Positions 1 to 6,453 of a stretch of DNA of 9,691 nt are shown piece after piece. The notes beneath the pieces are model-generated. The model worked only from the letters and a program-made list of their open reading frames with translations. It was not told where the DNA came from and made no database searches. Where the stretch lies: the NCBI GenBank assembly GCA_947584125.1, contig CANPWI010000050.1:1-9691 (forward strand). The letters run 5' to 3'. A program made the translations under genes and the position numbers. Each line of letters starts with the position of its first letter. Positions within the stretch are counted from its first letter, which is position 1. The stretch is from an uncultured Clostridia bacterium (GTDB taxonomy: Bacteria; Bacillota; Clostridia; TANB77; CAG-508).

Positions 1-423
1 ATTTCTATAGAACGAGTCATATGTATGTGTAGCAACAAATATTTCTTCATTTTCTTTTCCTACAATAATTAATGAATGACTAAAAATTCCTTTTGTGAAT
101 GATAGCTGAATTAAATCTCCTATTGTTAACTGATTCTTTTCTACAATTTTTGCATAAGGCCCTACACTTTTATTATTTATAAGAAAATTATATAGTTCTT
201 GTACTCCTGTCCATGATGTAGCTCTATCATTTATATTATTATAATACCAGCCTTTATTTTTATCATAATTCATTATACTACATCCTGCAAATATACATTG
301 TGAAACAAAATTAGTACAGTCTCCTCCTAACTTATCAAAATTATAATATCTTGGATTTCTTAAATATGCCCATTTTTCAGCATATTTATAAACATTTTCT
401 CTTTTATATTCTATATTTCTCAC
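1..423 (-). CDS. Amidase_6-type putative cysteine amidase/peptidase, partial (C-terminus outside window)
   Basis: The 141 visible residues match the Amidase_6 (putative amidase domain) family, Cys/His hydrolases of the NlpC/P60-like fold thought to cut amide bonds in the cell wall. Landmarks are KYAEKWAYLRNP (about 13-24), the nucleophile motif GGDCTNFVSQC with Cys36, GWYY (58-61), SWTGVQEL (70-77) and a segment with the probable catalytic His116 (SHSLIIVG). The gene starts with GTG at 421-423, preceded by an ideal AGGAGGT (431-437) seven bases upstream. No other in-frame start is as well placed. From this start there is no signal peptide or membrane helix, which is odd for a wall enzyme; many family members have this domain C-terminal to a longer secreted region. 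It lies 38 bp downstream of mltG on the same strand, so it is probably co-transcribed, and a hairpin covers its ribosome binding site. The family call is firm; the substrate is unknown. Confidence 0.85.
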   Translation of the reverse strand, partial: MRNIEYKRENVYKYAEKWAYLRNPRYYNFDKLGGDCTNFVSQCIFAGCSIMNYDKNKGWYYNNINDRATSWTGVQELYNFLINNKSVGPYAKIVEKNQLTIGDLIQLSFTKGIFSHSLIIVGKENEEIFVATHTYDSFYRN

Positions 424-430
424 AAAAAAT

Positions 431-457
431 ACCTCCTCATATATTCTATGAGGAGAT
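431..457 (-). promoter_or_regulatory. Hairpin sequestering the ribosome binding site of the amidase gene
   Basis: Read on the minus strand, CTCCTCAT (433-440 on the plus strand) and ATGAGGAG (448-455) form an 8-bp perfect inverted repeat. A G-U and an A-U pair outside (to 431/457) and an A-U pair inside (441/447) can extend it to about 11 bp around a 5-nt loop. The 3' arm contains the whole AGGAGGT ribosome binding site of the GTG-initiated amidase gene. A run of six T follows three bases later, so the same structure could act as a weak intrinsic terminator after mltG. The pairing is visible directly; a regulatory role is inferred. Confidence 0.6.
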
Positions 458-461
458 TATT

Positions 462-1550
462 TTAAAATTCATACCATAATCCATTTTCTTTAAGTTCATT
501 TACCATGTTAAGATGTTCATTATTTGTTCTTGTAAAATATACATCTCCATTTTTATCTGCTACAAAATACAAATAACTTGTTTCATTTGGTTCTAAAACT
601 GCTTCTATTGAAGCTTCACCAACAGATGATATTGGTCCTATTGGTAATTTTCCTTCCATTCTTGGTCCTCTTGTATTATATGGATTATATTTATTTAATT
701 CATTTTGATAAAGGTCTCTTTCTCCAACTTCTAACTTACAAGCATAGTATGTTGTTACATCACTTCCAAGTGCCATATTTTGTTTTAATCTATTATAAAA
801 TACACTTGCAATATCTTTTCTATCTTCATCATGTACACCTTCCATTTCAACAACAGATGCTAATGTTATTATTTCGTGTACTGACATATTTTGATTTTCT
901 ATTTTTTCTTTATATTTGCTTAATTTTGTATTTGTTTCATCTAATAGTTTTTCAAATATTTCTTCAACTGTTACATCTTTTCCTTCGAACATATATGTAT
1001 CTGGAAATAAATAACCTTCTAATGGATAATAAATATCTTCATCTTTTATTTCATCTGTTAAAAACCAATATTTATTTATAAGATTATCTATATATTCTTC
1101 ATTTTCTAATAAATTATATACATCTTCTTTGGTATTATTAGTCATTTCCTCTATTTTGTCTGCATACCATCTCATTGTTTTTCCTTCTAAAAAAGTTATT
1201 TGTATATTATTACTATTGAATACTTTTCCAGTTTTTAAAACCTCTACAATATCTTTTAATTCCATATTTTTATCTAAGGTGTATTTTCCCGCTTGGAAAT
1301 CTGTTACTTTGTTCAATTTTGTATATATTTTAAAAGCTTGTACACTTTTTATTAAATCTTTTTCTTTTAATATGTTTCCAATTTTATTAACACTTGAACC
1401 AAGTTCTATTTCTACTTCTACTTGACTAGATTCTTTACTTACACTTTTTATTGATAATTTATACCATAAAATTATTCCTAGTATAAGTATAATTATAGCT
1501 ATTATAATTCCTATTATTATATATTTTAATTTACTTTTGTTTCCTTCCAT
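462..1550 (-). CDS. mltG: Endolytic murein transglycosylase MltG (YceG-like)
   Basis: MltG is a membrane-anchored lytic transglycosylase that cuts nascent peptidoglycan glycan strands and sets their length. The 362-residue product has the usual size and layout. A cytoplasmic Lys-rich start leads into one transmembrane helix (about 10-30), then a LysM-like subdomain (about 45-107), then the YceG catalytic domain (about 115-360). Family signatures visible are EGYLFPDTY (178-186), ASVVEMEG (231-238) with Glu235 at the position of the catalytic glutamate, VFYNRL (250-255), LGSDVTTYYA (261-270), YNTRGP (291-296), LPIGPISSVG (302-311) and the C-terminal YLYFVADKNG (327-336). The start is supported by AAAGGAGT five bases upstream, which overlaps the stop codon of the preceding gene (11 bp between genes). 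Neighbours on both sides are envelope proteins, consistent with a wall-processing operon. Nothing is missing or frameshifted. Confidence 0.96.
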   Translation of the reverse strand: MEGNKSKLKYIIIGIIIAIIILILGIILWYKLSIKSVSKESSQVEVEIELGSSVNKIGNILKEKDLIKSVQAFKIYTKLNKVTDFQAGKYTLDKNMELKDIVEVLKTGKVFNSNNIQITFLEGKTMRWYADKIEEMTNNTKEDVYNLLENEEYIDNLINKYWFLTDEIKDEDIYYPLEGYLFPDTYMFEGKDVTVEEIFEKLLDETNTKLSKYKEKIENQNMSVHEIITLASVVEMEGVHDEDRKDIASVFYNRLKQNMALGSDVTTYYACKLEVGERDLYQNELNKYNPYNTRGPRMEGKLPIGPISSVGEASIEAVLEPNETSYLYFVADKNGDVYFTRTNNEHLNMVNELKENGLWYEF

Positions 1551-1561
1551 TTTTTACTCCT

Positions 1562-2533
1562 TTATAATAAATCTAAAATTTTTTTATTTATTGTTTCTTG
1601 ATTTTGTAATGATACTTTTATTCCTATTTCTTTAAGCCTAGGAATAATTTCTATTAAAAATTTATCAGTTTCTTCATTTTGTATATCTACATTAATACAA
1701 ATTCCTGTTTTTTCTTCACTCAAACTTTTATTTAAAATATCTTCTATAATTTTAAGTCTTTCTTCATATGTAGAAATATTATTTGTATAATTACTTAAAG
1801 TTATATTTAAAATTTCACTTTCATTATTAATTGTATTATTTAATGTCATTTTCTCTCTTACTGTATAATTTTGTTTTAGATTATTTGTTTTTATATATCC
1901 AATTTTCCCTTTATTAGTTAATACTTTAGTCCATTCATTTTCTTGTTTTATTATTATAGTACTTTCGCCTTTTTGTAATTTGTCAACATTTTTTGAAAAT
2001 TTATTTTTTAACCATTTTACATTTATATTTTTACTAGCTAATGCTTGAATTTGTTCATCTTCTAAGAAATCTATTATTACAATATTACTTTCTTTAAGAT
2101 AATCTACTTTTATGTTATATACATTTTCTAATTCAGATATTGGCAAATATGTTATATTATTTTTAATAATTACTGGTTCTGATAATTCTATATTTGCACC
2201 ATTAACTTGTAATGTATTTTTATTTTTTTCTAGCATTGCAACATGACTTGTAGATGTTGTAATTATTTTAGAGCCTTCTTCATATAGATTATTATCTATA
2301 AACTGCATTACATCTTCTTTTGATAAATAAATATCTTCATCTTTTATGTATATATCATGTTTTAAATTATTTGTAACCTCTTCTTGCTTTGATATTAAAC
2401 CTATTTCGTGTTTTTTATATTCTCTTATATAATTAGGCGAAATATTAATTATAAAAGCTATTATAAATAAAAGTATAAGCACAATTATTATTTTTTTTAT
2501 TGCATTATTCTTTTTCGTTTTTCTTTTTTTCAT
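1562..2533 (-). CDS. Membrane-anchored copper-amine-oxidase-N/SH3 protein with a degenerate GH18 remnant
   Basis: 323 residues. A Lys/Arg-rich start and one membrane helix (about 13-30) place the rest outside the cell. Residues about 61-156 resemble the copper amine oxidase N-like domain, with NGANIELSEPVIIKNNITYL (111-130) as its core. Residues about 165-220 form a bacterial SH3-like repeat (WTKVLTNKGKIGYIKTNNL). In Clostridia this pair usually precedes a full GH18 (YaaH-like) glycosidase barrel of about 300 residues. Here only about 70 residues resemble it: ERLKIIEDIL, then CINVDIQNEE (278-287), then FLIEIIPRLKEIGIKVSL. The usual catalytic stretch is DGxNxDFE; the final Glu is Gln285 here and the preceding strands and the rest of the barrel are absent. 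It is therefore probably not an active glycosidase and may bind wall polymers or be decaying. The frame is intact. AAGAGG lies five bases before the ATG. First gene of the mltG operon. Confidence 0.75.
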   Translation of the reverse strand: MKKRKTKKNNAIKKIIIVLILLFIIAFIINISPNYIREYKKHEIGLISKQEEVTNNLKHDIYIKDEDIYLSKEDVMQFIDNNLYEEGSKIITTSTSHVAMLEKNKNTLQVNGANIELSEPVIIKNNITYLPISELENVYNIKVDYLKESNIVIIDFLEDEQIQALASKNINVKWLKNKFSKNVDKLQKGESTIIIKQENEWTKVLTNKGKIGYIKTNNLKQNYTVREKMTLNNTINNESEILNITLSNYTNNISTYEERLKIIEDILNKSLSEEKTGICINVDIQNEETDKFLIEIIPRLKEIGIKVSLQNQETINKKILDLL

Positions 2534-2564
2534 AACATCCTCTTAAACAAAAATTTACCTTTTT

Positions 2565-2593
2565 AATATATCATAAAATAGTTTTTTAGTGAA
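2565..2593 (-). promoter_or_regulatory. Predicted sigma-A-type promoter of the GH18-remnant/mltG operon
   Basis: On the minus strand TTCACT (2588-2593) and TATATT (2565-2570) are separated by exactly 17 bases. The -10 is preceded by TG plus one base, an extended -10. The -35 matches 4 of 6 consensus bases and the -10 matches 5 of 6. Transcription would start about 25 bases before the ATG at 2533. Background AT content is high, so the call rests on spacing and position as much as on the boxes. Confidence 0.5.
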
Positions 2594-2641
2594 TAGAATT
2601 ATATAATTTTTTTTAATTTATATTATAATTTTACAAAAGAC

Positions 2642-2670
2642 TTTATTTTTCAGCATTTTTGTTGTATAAT
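2642..2670 (+). promoter_or_regulatory. Predicted promoter of the NfeD/SPFH operon
   Basis: A perfect TATAAT lies at 2665-2670, about 40 bases before the preferred start of the NfeD-like gene. The best -35 at 17-bp spacing is TTTATT (2642-2647), which is weak. This promoter is back to back with the predicted minus-strand promoter at 2565-2593, so the two operons diverge from a shared AT-rich control region of about 180 bp (2534-2711) in which I see no further gene. Confidence 0.45.
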
Positions 2671-2711
2671 ATAAGTATAGTATTTAATATAAAGTAAGGA
2701 TGTGTTTATTT

Positions 2712-3158
2712 ATGTGGCAATTTTGGATTATTGTCTCAGGTATATTTTTTATAGGTGAAATTATGACAGTTGGATTTTTACTATTCTGGTTTGCACTTGG
2801 AGCACTTTTAGCTATGGTTGTTAGCTTTTTTACTGATAATATTATAATTCAAACCTCTGTATTCGTAATTTCTTCTGGTCTTCTTACTTTATTAACTAGA
2901 AAGTTTGCTAATAAATTTTCTGTAAAAAAAGAGGATGAAAAAGTTACAAATGCATTTTCAATAATTTCTAAAACTGGAATTGTAACTCAAGAAATTGACC
3001 CTATTTCTGAATCTGGTCAAATAAAAGTTGGAACAGAAATATGGTCTGCTAAATCAAATTCTTCAGATAAAATTGAAAAAGGAACACAAGTTGAGGTTTT
3101 AGAAATTGATGGTGTAAAAGCTGTTGTAACACCAATTTACTCTAAAATAAAAAATTAA
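2712..3158 (+). CDS. NfeD-like membrane protein with C-terminal OB-fold domain
   Basis: A short NfeD-type protein (148 residues from the preferred start), the usual partner of SPFH/stomatin-like proteins in membrane microdomains; this class lacks the serine-protease part of long NfeD proteins. Two to three hydrophobic segments (about 2-18, 20-40 and 43-61) include GEIMTVGFLLFWFALGALLA, the typical Glu-bearing NfeD helix. A charged linker follows (KKEDEK), then an OB-fold (about 87-145) beginning KTGIVTQEI and including VGTEIWSAKS and VEVLEIDGVKAVV. An in-frame ATG at 2700 would add four residues, but the AAGGA motif (2696-2700) touches that codon, so it cannot serve it. The same motif is 11 bases before the ATG at 2712, slightly long but usable, and MWQFWII is a typical family start. 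The SPFH gene follows after 63 bp with no terminator visible between, so the two are probably one operon. Confidence 0.9.
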   Translation: MWQFWIIVSGIFFIGEIMTVGFLLFWFALGALLAMVVSFFTDNIIIQTSVFVISSGLLTLLTRKFANKFSVKKEDEKVTNAFSIISKTGIVTQEIDPISESGQIKVGTEIWSAKSNSSDKIEKGTQVEVLEIDGVKAVVTPIYSKIKN

Positions 3159-3221
3159 TTTTATTTATAATTTGTTATTATTATTTATCATATAAATATA
3201 AATTTAAAAGGAGGTTATTAT

Positions 3222-4136
3222 ATGGTATTTTTAATTGTTTTATTAGTTATTATTTTAATTATTGCTTTTCAATCAATTAAAATTGTTAAACAATCTGAAG
3301 TGTATATTATTGAAAGATTAGGTAAATATCATAAAATTGCTGATGCCGGTCTTACAATTATAGTACCATTTATTGATCAAGTTCGTTCAGTTGTTAGTTT
3401 AAAACAACAAACAATGGACATTCCACCACAAGGTGTTATTACAAAAGATAATGTTACAATTACTATAGATACTGTTGTTTTCTATAAAATAACAGATCCT
3501 GCTAAAGCAGTTTATGAAATTCAATCATTAAAGAAAGGTATTGAATATTTAGCAATTACTACAATTCGTGATATTGTTGGTAAAATGGATTTAGATGAAA
3601 CATTTAGTTCTAGAGATATGATTAATGATAAATTAAGAATTATCTTAGATGATGCTACAGATCAATGGGGATGTAAAATTGATAGAGTTGAAATTAAAGA
3701 TATTACTCCACCTGCAGATATCCGCGATGCAATGGAAAAACAAATGAATGCAGAGAGAAATAAGAGAGCTTTAATTTTACAAGCTGAAGGTGAAAGACAA
3801 TCTGCAATTACAATAGCTGAAGGTCAAAAAGAAGCTGCTATTTTACAAGCTGAAGCTGATAGAGAAGCTAAAATGAGAAGAGCTGCCGGTGAAGCTGATG
3901 CTATTAAAAAAGTTGCAGAAGCTAAAGCTAAAGAAATTGAACTTGTATATTCTGCAATGAAGAATGCTTCTCCAGATGATAAACTTGTTCAATTAAAATC
4001 TTTAGAAGCATTAAAAGAAATTGCTGATGGTGAAGCAAACAAGGTATTTATTCCATTTGAAGCAACATCTGCATTATCAAGCATTGGTTCAATTAAAGAA
4101 GTATTAAAAGATGATAAAACTAAGAAAAAAGAATAG
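3222..4136 (+). CDS. SPFH/Band 7 (stomatin/paraslipin-like) membrane protein
   Basis: 304 residues, a typical bacterial stomatin/QmcA-like protein that oligomerises on the inner face of the membrane and organises functional microdomains. The hydrophobic N-terminus (1-17) is the membrane anchor. The SPFH domain runs from about 20 to 175 with hallmark segments YIIERLGKYHKI (28-39), DAGLTIIVPFID (41-52), LKQQTMDIPPQGVITKDNV (60-78) and IKDITPPADIRDAM (158-171). A long Ala/Glu-rich coiled coil follows (about 172-245, with repeated AEG/AEA units) and then a short C-terminal tail rich in Lys. A very strong AAAGGAGGT lies six bases upstream of the ATG. It uses GCT/GCA and GAA codons more heavily than its neighbours, mostly reflecting the coiled-coil composition. 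It follows the NfeD-like gene, the standard genomic pairing, and ends at a strong terminator. Exact substrate or client proteins cannot be told from sequence. Confidence 0.95.
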   Translation: MVFLIVLLVIILIIAFQSIKIVKQSEVYIIERLGKYHKIADAGLTIIVPFIDQVRSVVSLKQQTMDIPPQGVITKDNVTITIDTVVFYKITDPAKAVYEIQSLKKGIEYLAITTIRDIVGKMDLDETFSSRDMINDKLRIILDDATDQWGCKIDRVEIKDITPPADIRDAMEKQMNAERNKRALILQAEGERQSAITIAEGQKEAAILQAEADREAKMRRAAGEADAIKKVAEAKAKEIELVYSAMKNASPDDKLVQLKSLEALKEIADGEANKVFIPFEATSALSSIGSIKEVLKDDKTKKKE

Positions 4137-4144
4137 AAGACAAT

Positions 4145-4178
4145 AAAAAAAAATCTCGGTTAAACCGAGATTTTTTTT
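4145..4178. terminator. Bidirectional intrinsic terminator between the SPFH gene and the ROK/pilus operon
   Basis: TCTCGGT (4154-4160), a 3-base loop and ACCGAGA (4164-4170) form a perfect stem, flanked by nine A on the left and eight T on the right. Both strands therefore read as GC-containing hairpin plus U-tract. It lies just after the SPFH stop on the plus strand. On the minus strand it begins within the ROK stop codon (4177-4179), so the two convergent operons share it. Confidence 0.93.
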
Positions 4179-5076
4179 ATATTGTTACACCTATTATTCC
4201 TGCATCGTTTTTATATTTAGCAATAACTATTTTAGGTTTTACTCTTTTTAATACTCTGCTTTTTGATTTATCTAACTCTTGTTTTAATGGCTCTAATAAA
4301 ATATTTTCATAGTATGAAAAGCTTCCACCTAAAGCTATTATTTCTGGTTCAAATATTTCTACTAAGCTTGCTATTCCTGCTTCTAAATTAGATATATATT
4401 CTTTTATTATATCTTGACATATTTTACTATCATTTTCTAATATTTTTACTATTTCTTTTCCTGTTGTTTTTTCGTCTAATTTAAGTTTTTCTTTTATTTT
4501 ATTTTTAAAGACTTTCATTGAAGCATATTGCTCAAAGCATCCTCTTTTTCCACAATTACATTCTAATCCATCTTTTACTAGTATTATGTGACCTATTTCA
4601 AATCCTTGAGTATTTTTGCAGGTTTGTAATTTATTATCTAAAAATACAGCTCCTCCTATTCCTGTTCCTAGACCTAAAAATATAGCTTCTGAATAGTCTT
4701 TTAATACTCCATATTTTTTTTCACATAATGCTGCAGCTTTTGCATCATTTCTAATAATTATTTCTGTATCAAATTTCTTTTGAATTATTTGTTTTAAATT
4801 ATAATCGTGAAAATTTAAGTTTCTAGTGTTTATTATTCCATTATTGTCTACTCTTCCTGGTACTGCTACCCCAATTCTTTGTATTTGTTTTATTTCTATA
4901 TTATTTTCTATTAAAATTTCATTTATTAAGTTAATTAAAATTTCCTCTATTTTATTTTCAATATTTTGCTTTTCTTCTTTAATTAATTCTTTTTCTTTTT
5001 TAGTTAATAGTTTTCCAAATTCATCTACAAGTCCTATTCCTATATGACTACCACCTATATCTATTCCTATTTTCAT
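4177..5076 (-). CDS. ROK-family sugar kinase (glucokinase-like)
   Basis: 299 residues. ROK proteins of this type phosphorylate glucose or related sugars (N-acetylmannosamine, fructose, allose) with ATP in the cytoplasm. Visible motifs are the N-terminal phosphate loop GIDIGGSHIGIGLVD (4-18), VAVPGRV (70-76), RNDAKAAAL (109-117) with Asp111 as the catalytic base, GLGTGIGGAVF (135-145), and the ROK signature EIGHIILVKDG then CNCGKRGCFEQYAS (160-186). In the signature, His163, Cys173, Cys175 and Cys180 are the zinc ligands. IIALGGSFS (246-254) closes the ATP site. There is no helix-turn-helix region, so it is a kinase rather than a ROK repressor. The start at 5076 is chosen because GGAGGT (5085-5090) lies eight bases upstream and the protein then begins exactly at the phosphate loop; a longer open frame reaches 5139 but overlaps pilC. 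It follows pilC by 17 bp and is probably the last gene of that operon. The exact sugar is not determinable. Confidence 0.93.
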   Translation of the reverse strand: MKIGIDIGGSHIGIGLVDEFGKLLTKKEKELIKEEKQNIENKIEEILINLINEILIENNIEIKQIQRIGVAVPGRVDNNGIINTRNLNFHDYNLKQIIQKKFDTEIIIRNDAKAAALCEKKYGVLKDYSEAIFLGLGTGIGGAVFLDNKLQTCKNTQGFEIGHIILVKDGLECNCGKRGCFEQYASMKVFKNKIKEKLKLDEKTTGKEIVKILENDSKICQDIIKEYISNLEAGIASLVEIFEPEIIALGGSFSYYENILLEPLKQELDKSKSRVLKRVKPKIVIAKYKNDAGIIGVTI

Positions 5077-5093
5077 AATATTACACCTCCATA

Positions 5094-6437
5094 TTATATT
5101 GCATCGAATAGGAAATCTCCCATATAAACTGATATACATGGTACAAGTACAACTAGTACGAAGAATATAAGAACTACACCAACTATTGAATAAACTGCTT
5201 CTGGTAATACTTTCATTATTTTTTGCATTATATTATCAATATCTATTTCCATATATTCAACTAATTTTTCCATCATTTCAGCTAGATTAGTCTGCATACC
5301 TATTTTTAGCATTTCTATAATCATTGATGAAGCTAAACCTGATTTTTCAAATGGTTCAATCCAGCTTTGTCCTATTAAAATGTTATTTATTGAAGCTTCT
5401 ATCATTGACAACATAACATAGTTTTTCGTTATATTTTTACTAACTTCTAATGATTCTTGTATTCTCATTCCATTATTAAGATTTAATAACATTGCCTTCA
5501 TTAATCTTGAAAAATCTAAAGCAAAAATTAATTTTCCAAAAATAGGCATTGTATATTTAAAATAGTGAAAATTATATTTTCCTTTTGGTGTATTTACATA
5601 CCATATTATAATTCCAGCTACAACCCCAACTATTATTAATGGTACATACCAATATGCGATTAAATTATCTACTACACCTGAAAACCATATTGTAACTGCA
5701 GGAAGAGTTGCCGTTGACCCTACACTATCATACACATTTTGAATTGCTGGTATTGCAAATATAGTACCTGCAAAAAGTGCAATTAATAAAAATACAAATT
5801 GTGCAATATTTGGAATTAATACGCTTCTTACTTTTTTATTTAAATCATTTGAATCTTCCAAATATTTAACTGCTTGTTCTAGTGATATAGTTAATGAACC
5901 TGATAATTCTCCTACTCTAATCATATTTATGTATAAATATGGAAATACATCTGAATAATATTCCATAGTTGTATACATATTTTCACCAGCTTCAACACCT
6001 GCAAGTATATCTTTTAATATTTCTTTAAATGATAAATTTTCAGTACTTTCTATAATAGTACTTAATGCATGAATATTATTAAAATTTGCCTTTTTTAATA
6101 GATAAAAATTCTGCGTAAAAATTATAATATCCCTTGTAGTTATTTTTTCAGTTTTAGCTAAACTTTCATTTAATTTTTCCCAATATGTTAATTTTCCTCT
6201 TTCTCTAGCTCTAACTATATTTGATGTATCAACATTTCCTATTACCTCTCTAATGTCTTTTACATTTTTTTTCTTTCTTCTTGTTTTTATTAAAGAACTT
6301 CTTACTTGGATAATGCTTATTGGTGTCAAATCATTTGTTTTTAATTTTTTCATTAGAGTACTTTTATTTACCTCTTCAACTCTGTTTCTAACTATTATTC
6401 CATTTTCTGTAACAGCTCTATATACATATACAGGCAT
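5094..6437 (-). CDS. pilC: Type IV pilus inner-membrane platform protein PilC (GspF family)
   Basis: 447 residues, somewhat longer than the usual roughly 400. PilC is the polytopic platform on which the PilB and PilT ATPases act to insert or remove pilins. The N-terminus MPVYVYRA resembles the YxYxA start of PilC/GspF proteins. A basic linker (about 45-95, RRKKK at 53-57) precedes the first T2SSF domain (about 103-227), which contains RVGELSGSLTISLEQAVKYL (174-193), the conserved GE-SG-L pattern. The second T2SSF domain (about 306-430) begins LDFSRLMKAML. Membrane segments are predicted at about 206-230, 263-281 and 411-438. The usual loop LLKAGLPL of the first repeat reads LLKKANFNNI here, a divergence. 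GGGAGGA lies seven bases before the ATG, 16 bp after pilT. Order pilB-pilT-pilC on one strand supports assignment to a type IV pilus rather than a type II secretion system. Confidence 0.93.
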   Translation of the reverse strand: MPVYVYRAVTENGIIVRNRVEEVNKSTLMKKLKTNDLTPISIIQVRSSLIKTRRKKKNVKDIREVIGNVDTSNIVRARERGKLTYWEKLNESLAKTEKITTRDIIIFTQNFYLLKKANFNNIHALSTIIESTENLSFKEILKDILAGVEAGENMYTTMEYYSDVFPYLYINMIRVGELSGSLTISLEQAVKYLEDSNDLNKKVRSVLIPNIAQFVFLLIALFAGTIFAIPAIQNVYDSVGSTATLPAVTIWFSGVVDNLIAYWYVPLIIVGVVAGIIIWYVNTPKGKYNFHYFKYTMPIFGKLIFALDFSRLMKAMLLNLNNGMRIQESLEVSKNITKNYVMLSMIEASINNILIGQSWIEPFEKSGLASSMIIEMLKIGMQTNLAEMMEKLVEYMEIDIDNIMQKIMKVLPEAVYSIVGVVLIFFVLVVLVPCISVYMGDFLFDAI

Positions 6438-6453
6438 TAGCTAGTCCTCCCTA

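Noticed and set aside
578..1425. Two plus-strand open frames (578-1081 and 1129-1425) across the mltG region
   Set aside because: They lie antisense to a complete mltG with intact motifs, lack ribosome binding sites and encode Leu/Phe-rich sequence expected from the reverse of AT-rich codons.
2700..2711. ATG at 2700 as the start of the NfeD-like protein
   Set aside because: The only Shine-Dalgarno-like motif touches this codon, so it cannot direct initiation there; the ATG at 2712 gives a typical family N-terminus.
4826..5047. Plus-strand open frame opposite the ROK kinase
   Set aside because: Antisense shadow of well-conserved ROK motifs, with biased Ile/Ser/Phe composition and no ribosome binding site.
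5077..5139. N-terminal extension of the ROK kinase by 21 residues
   Set aside because: It overlaps the end of pilC, has no family similarity, and the ATG at 5076 has an ideal ribosome binding site and begins at the conserved phosphate loop.
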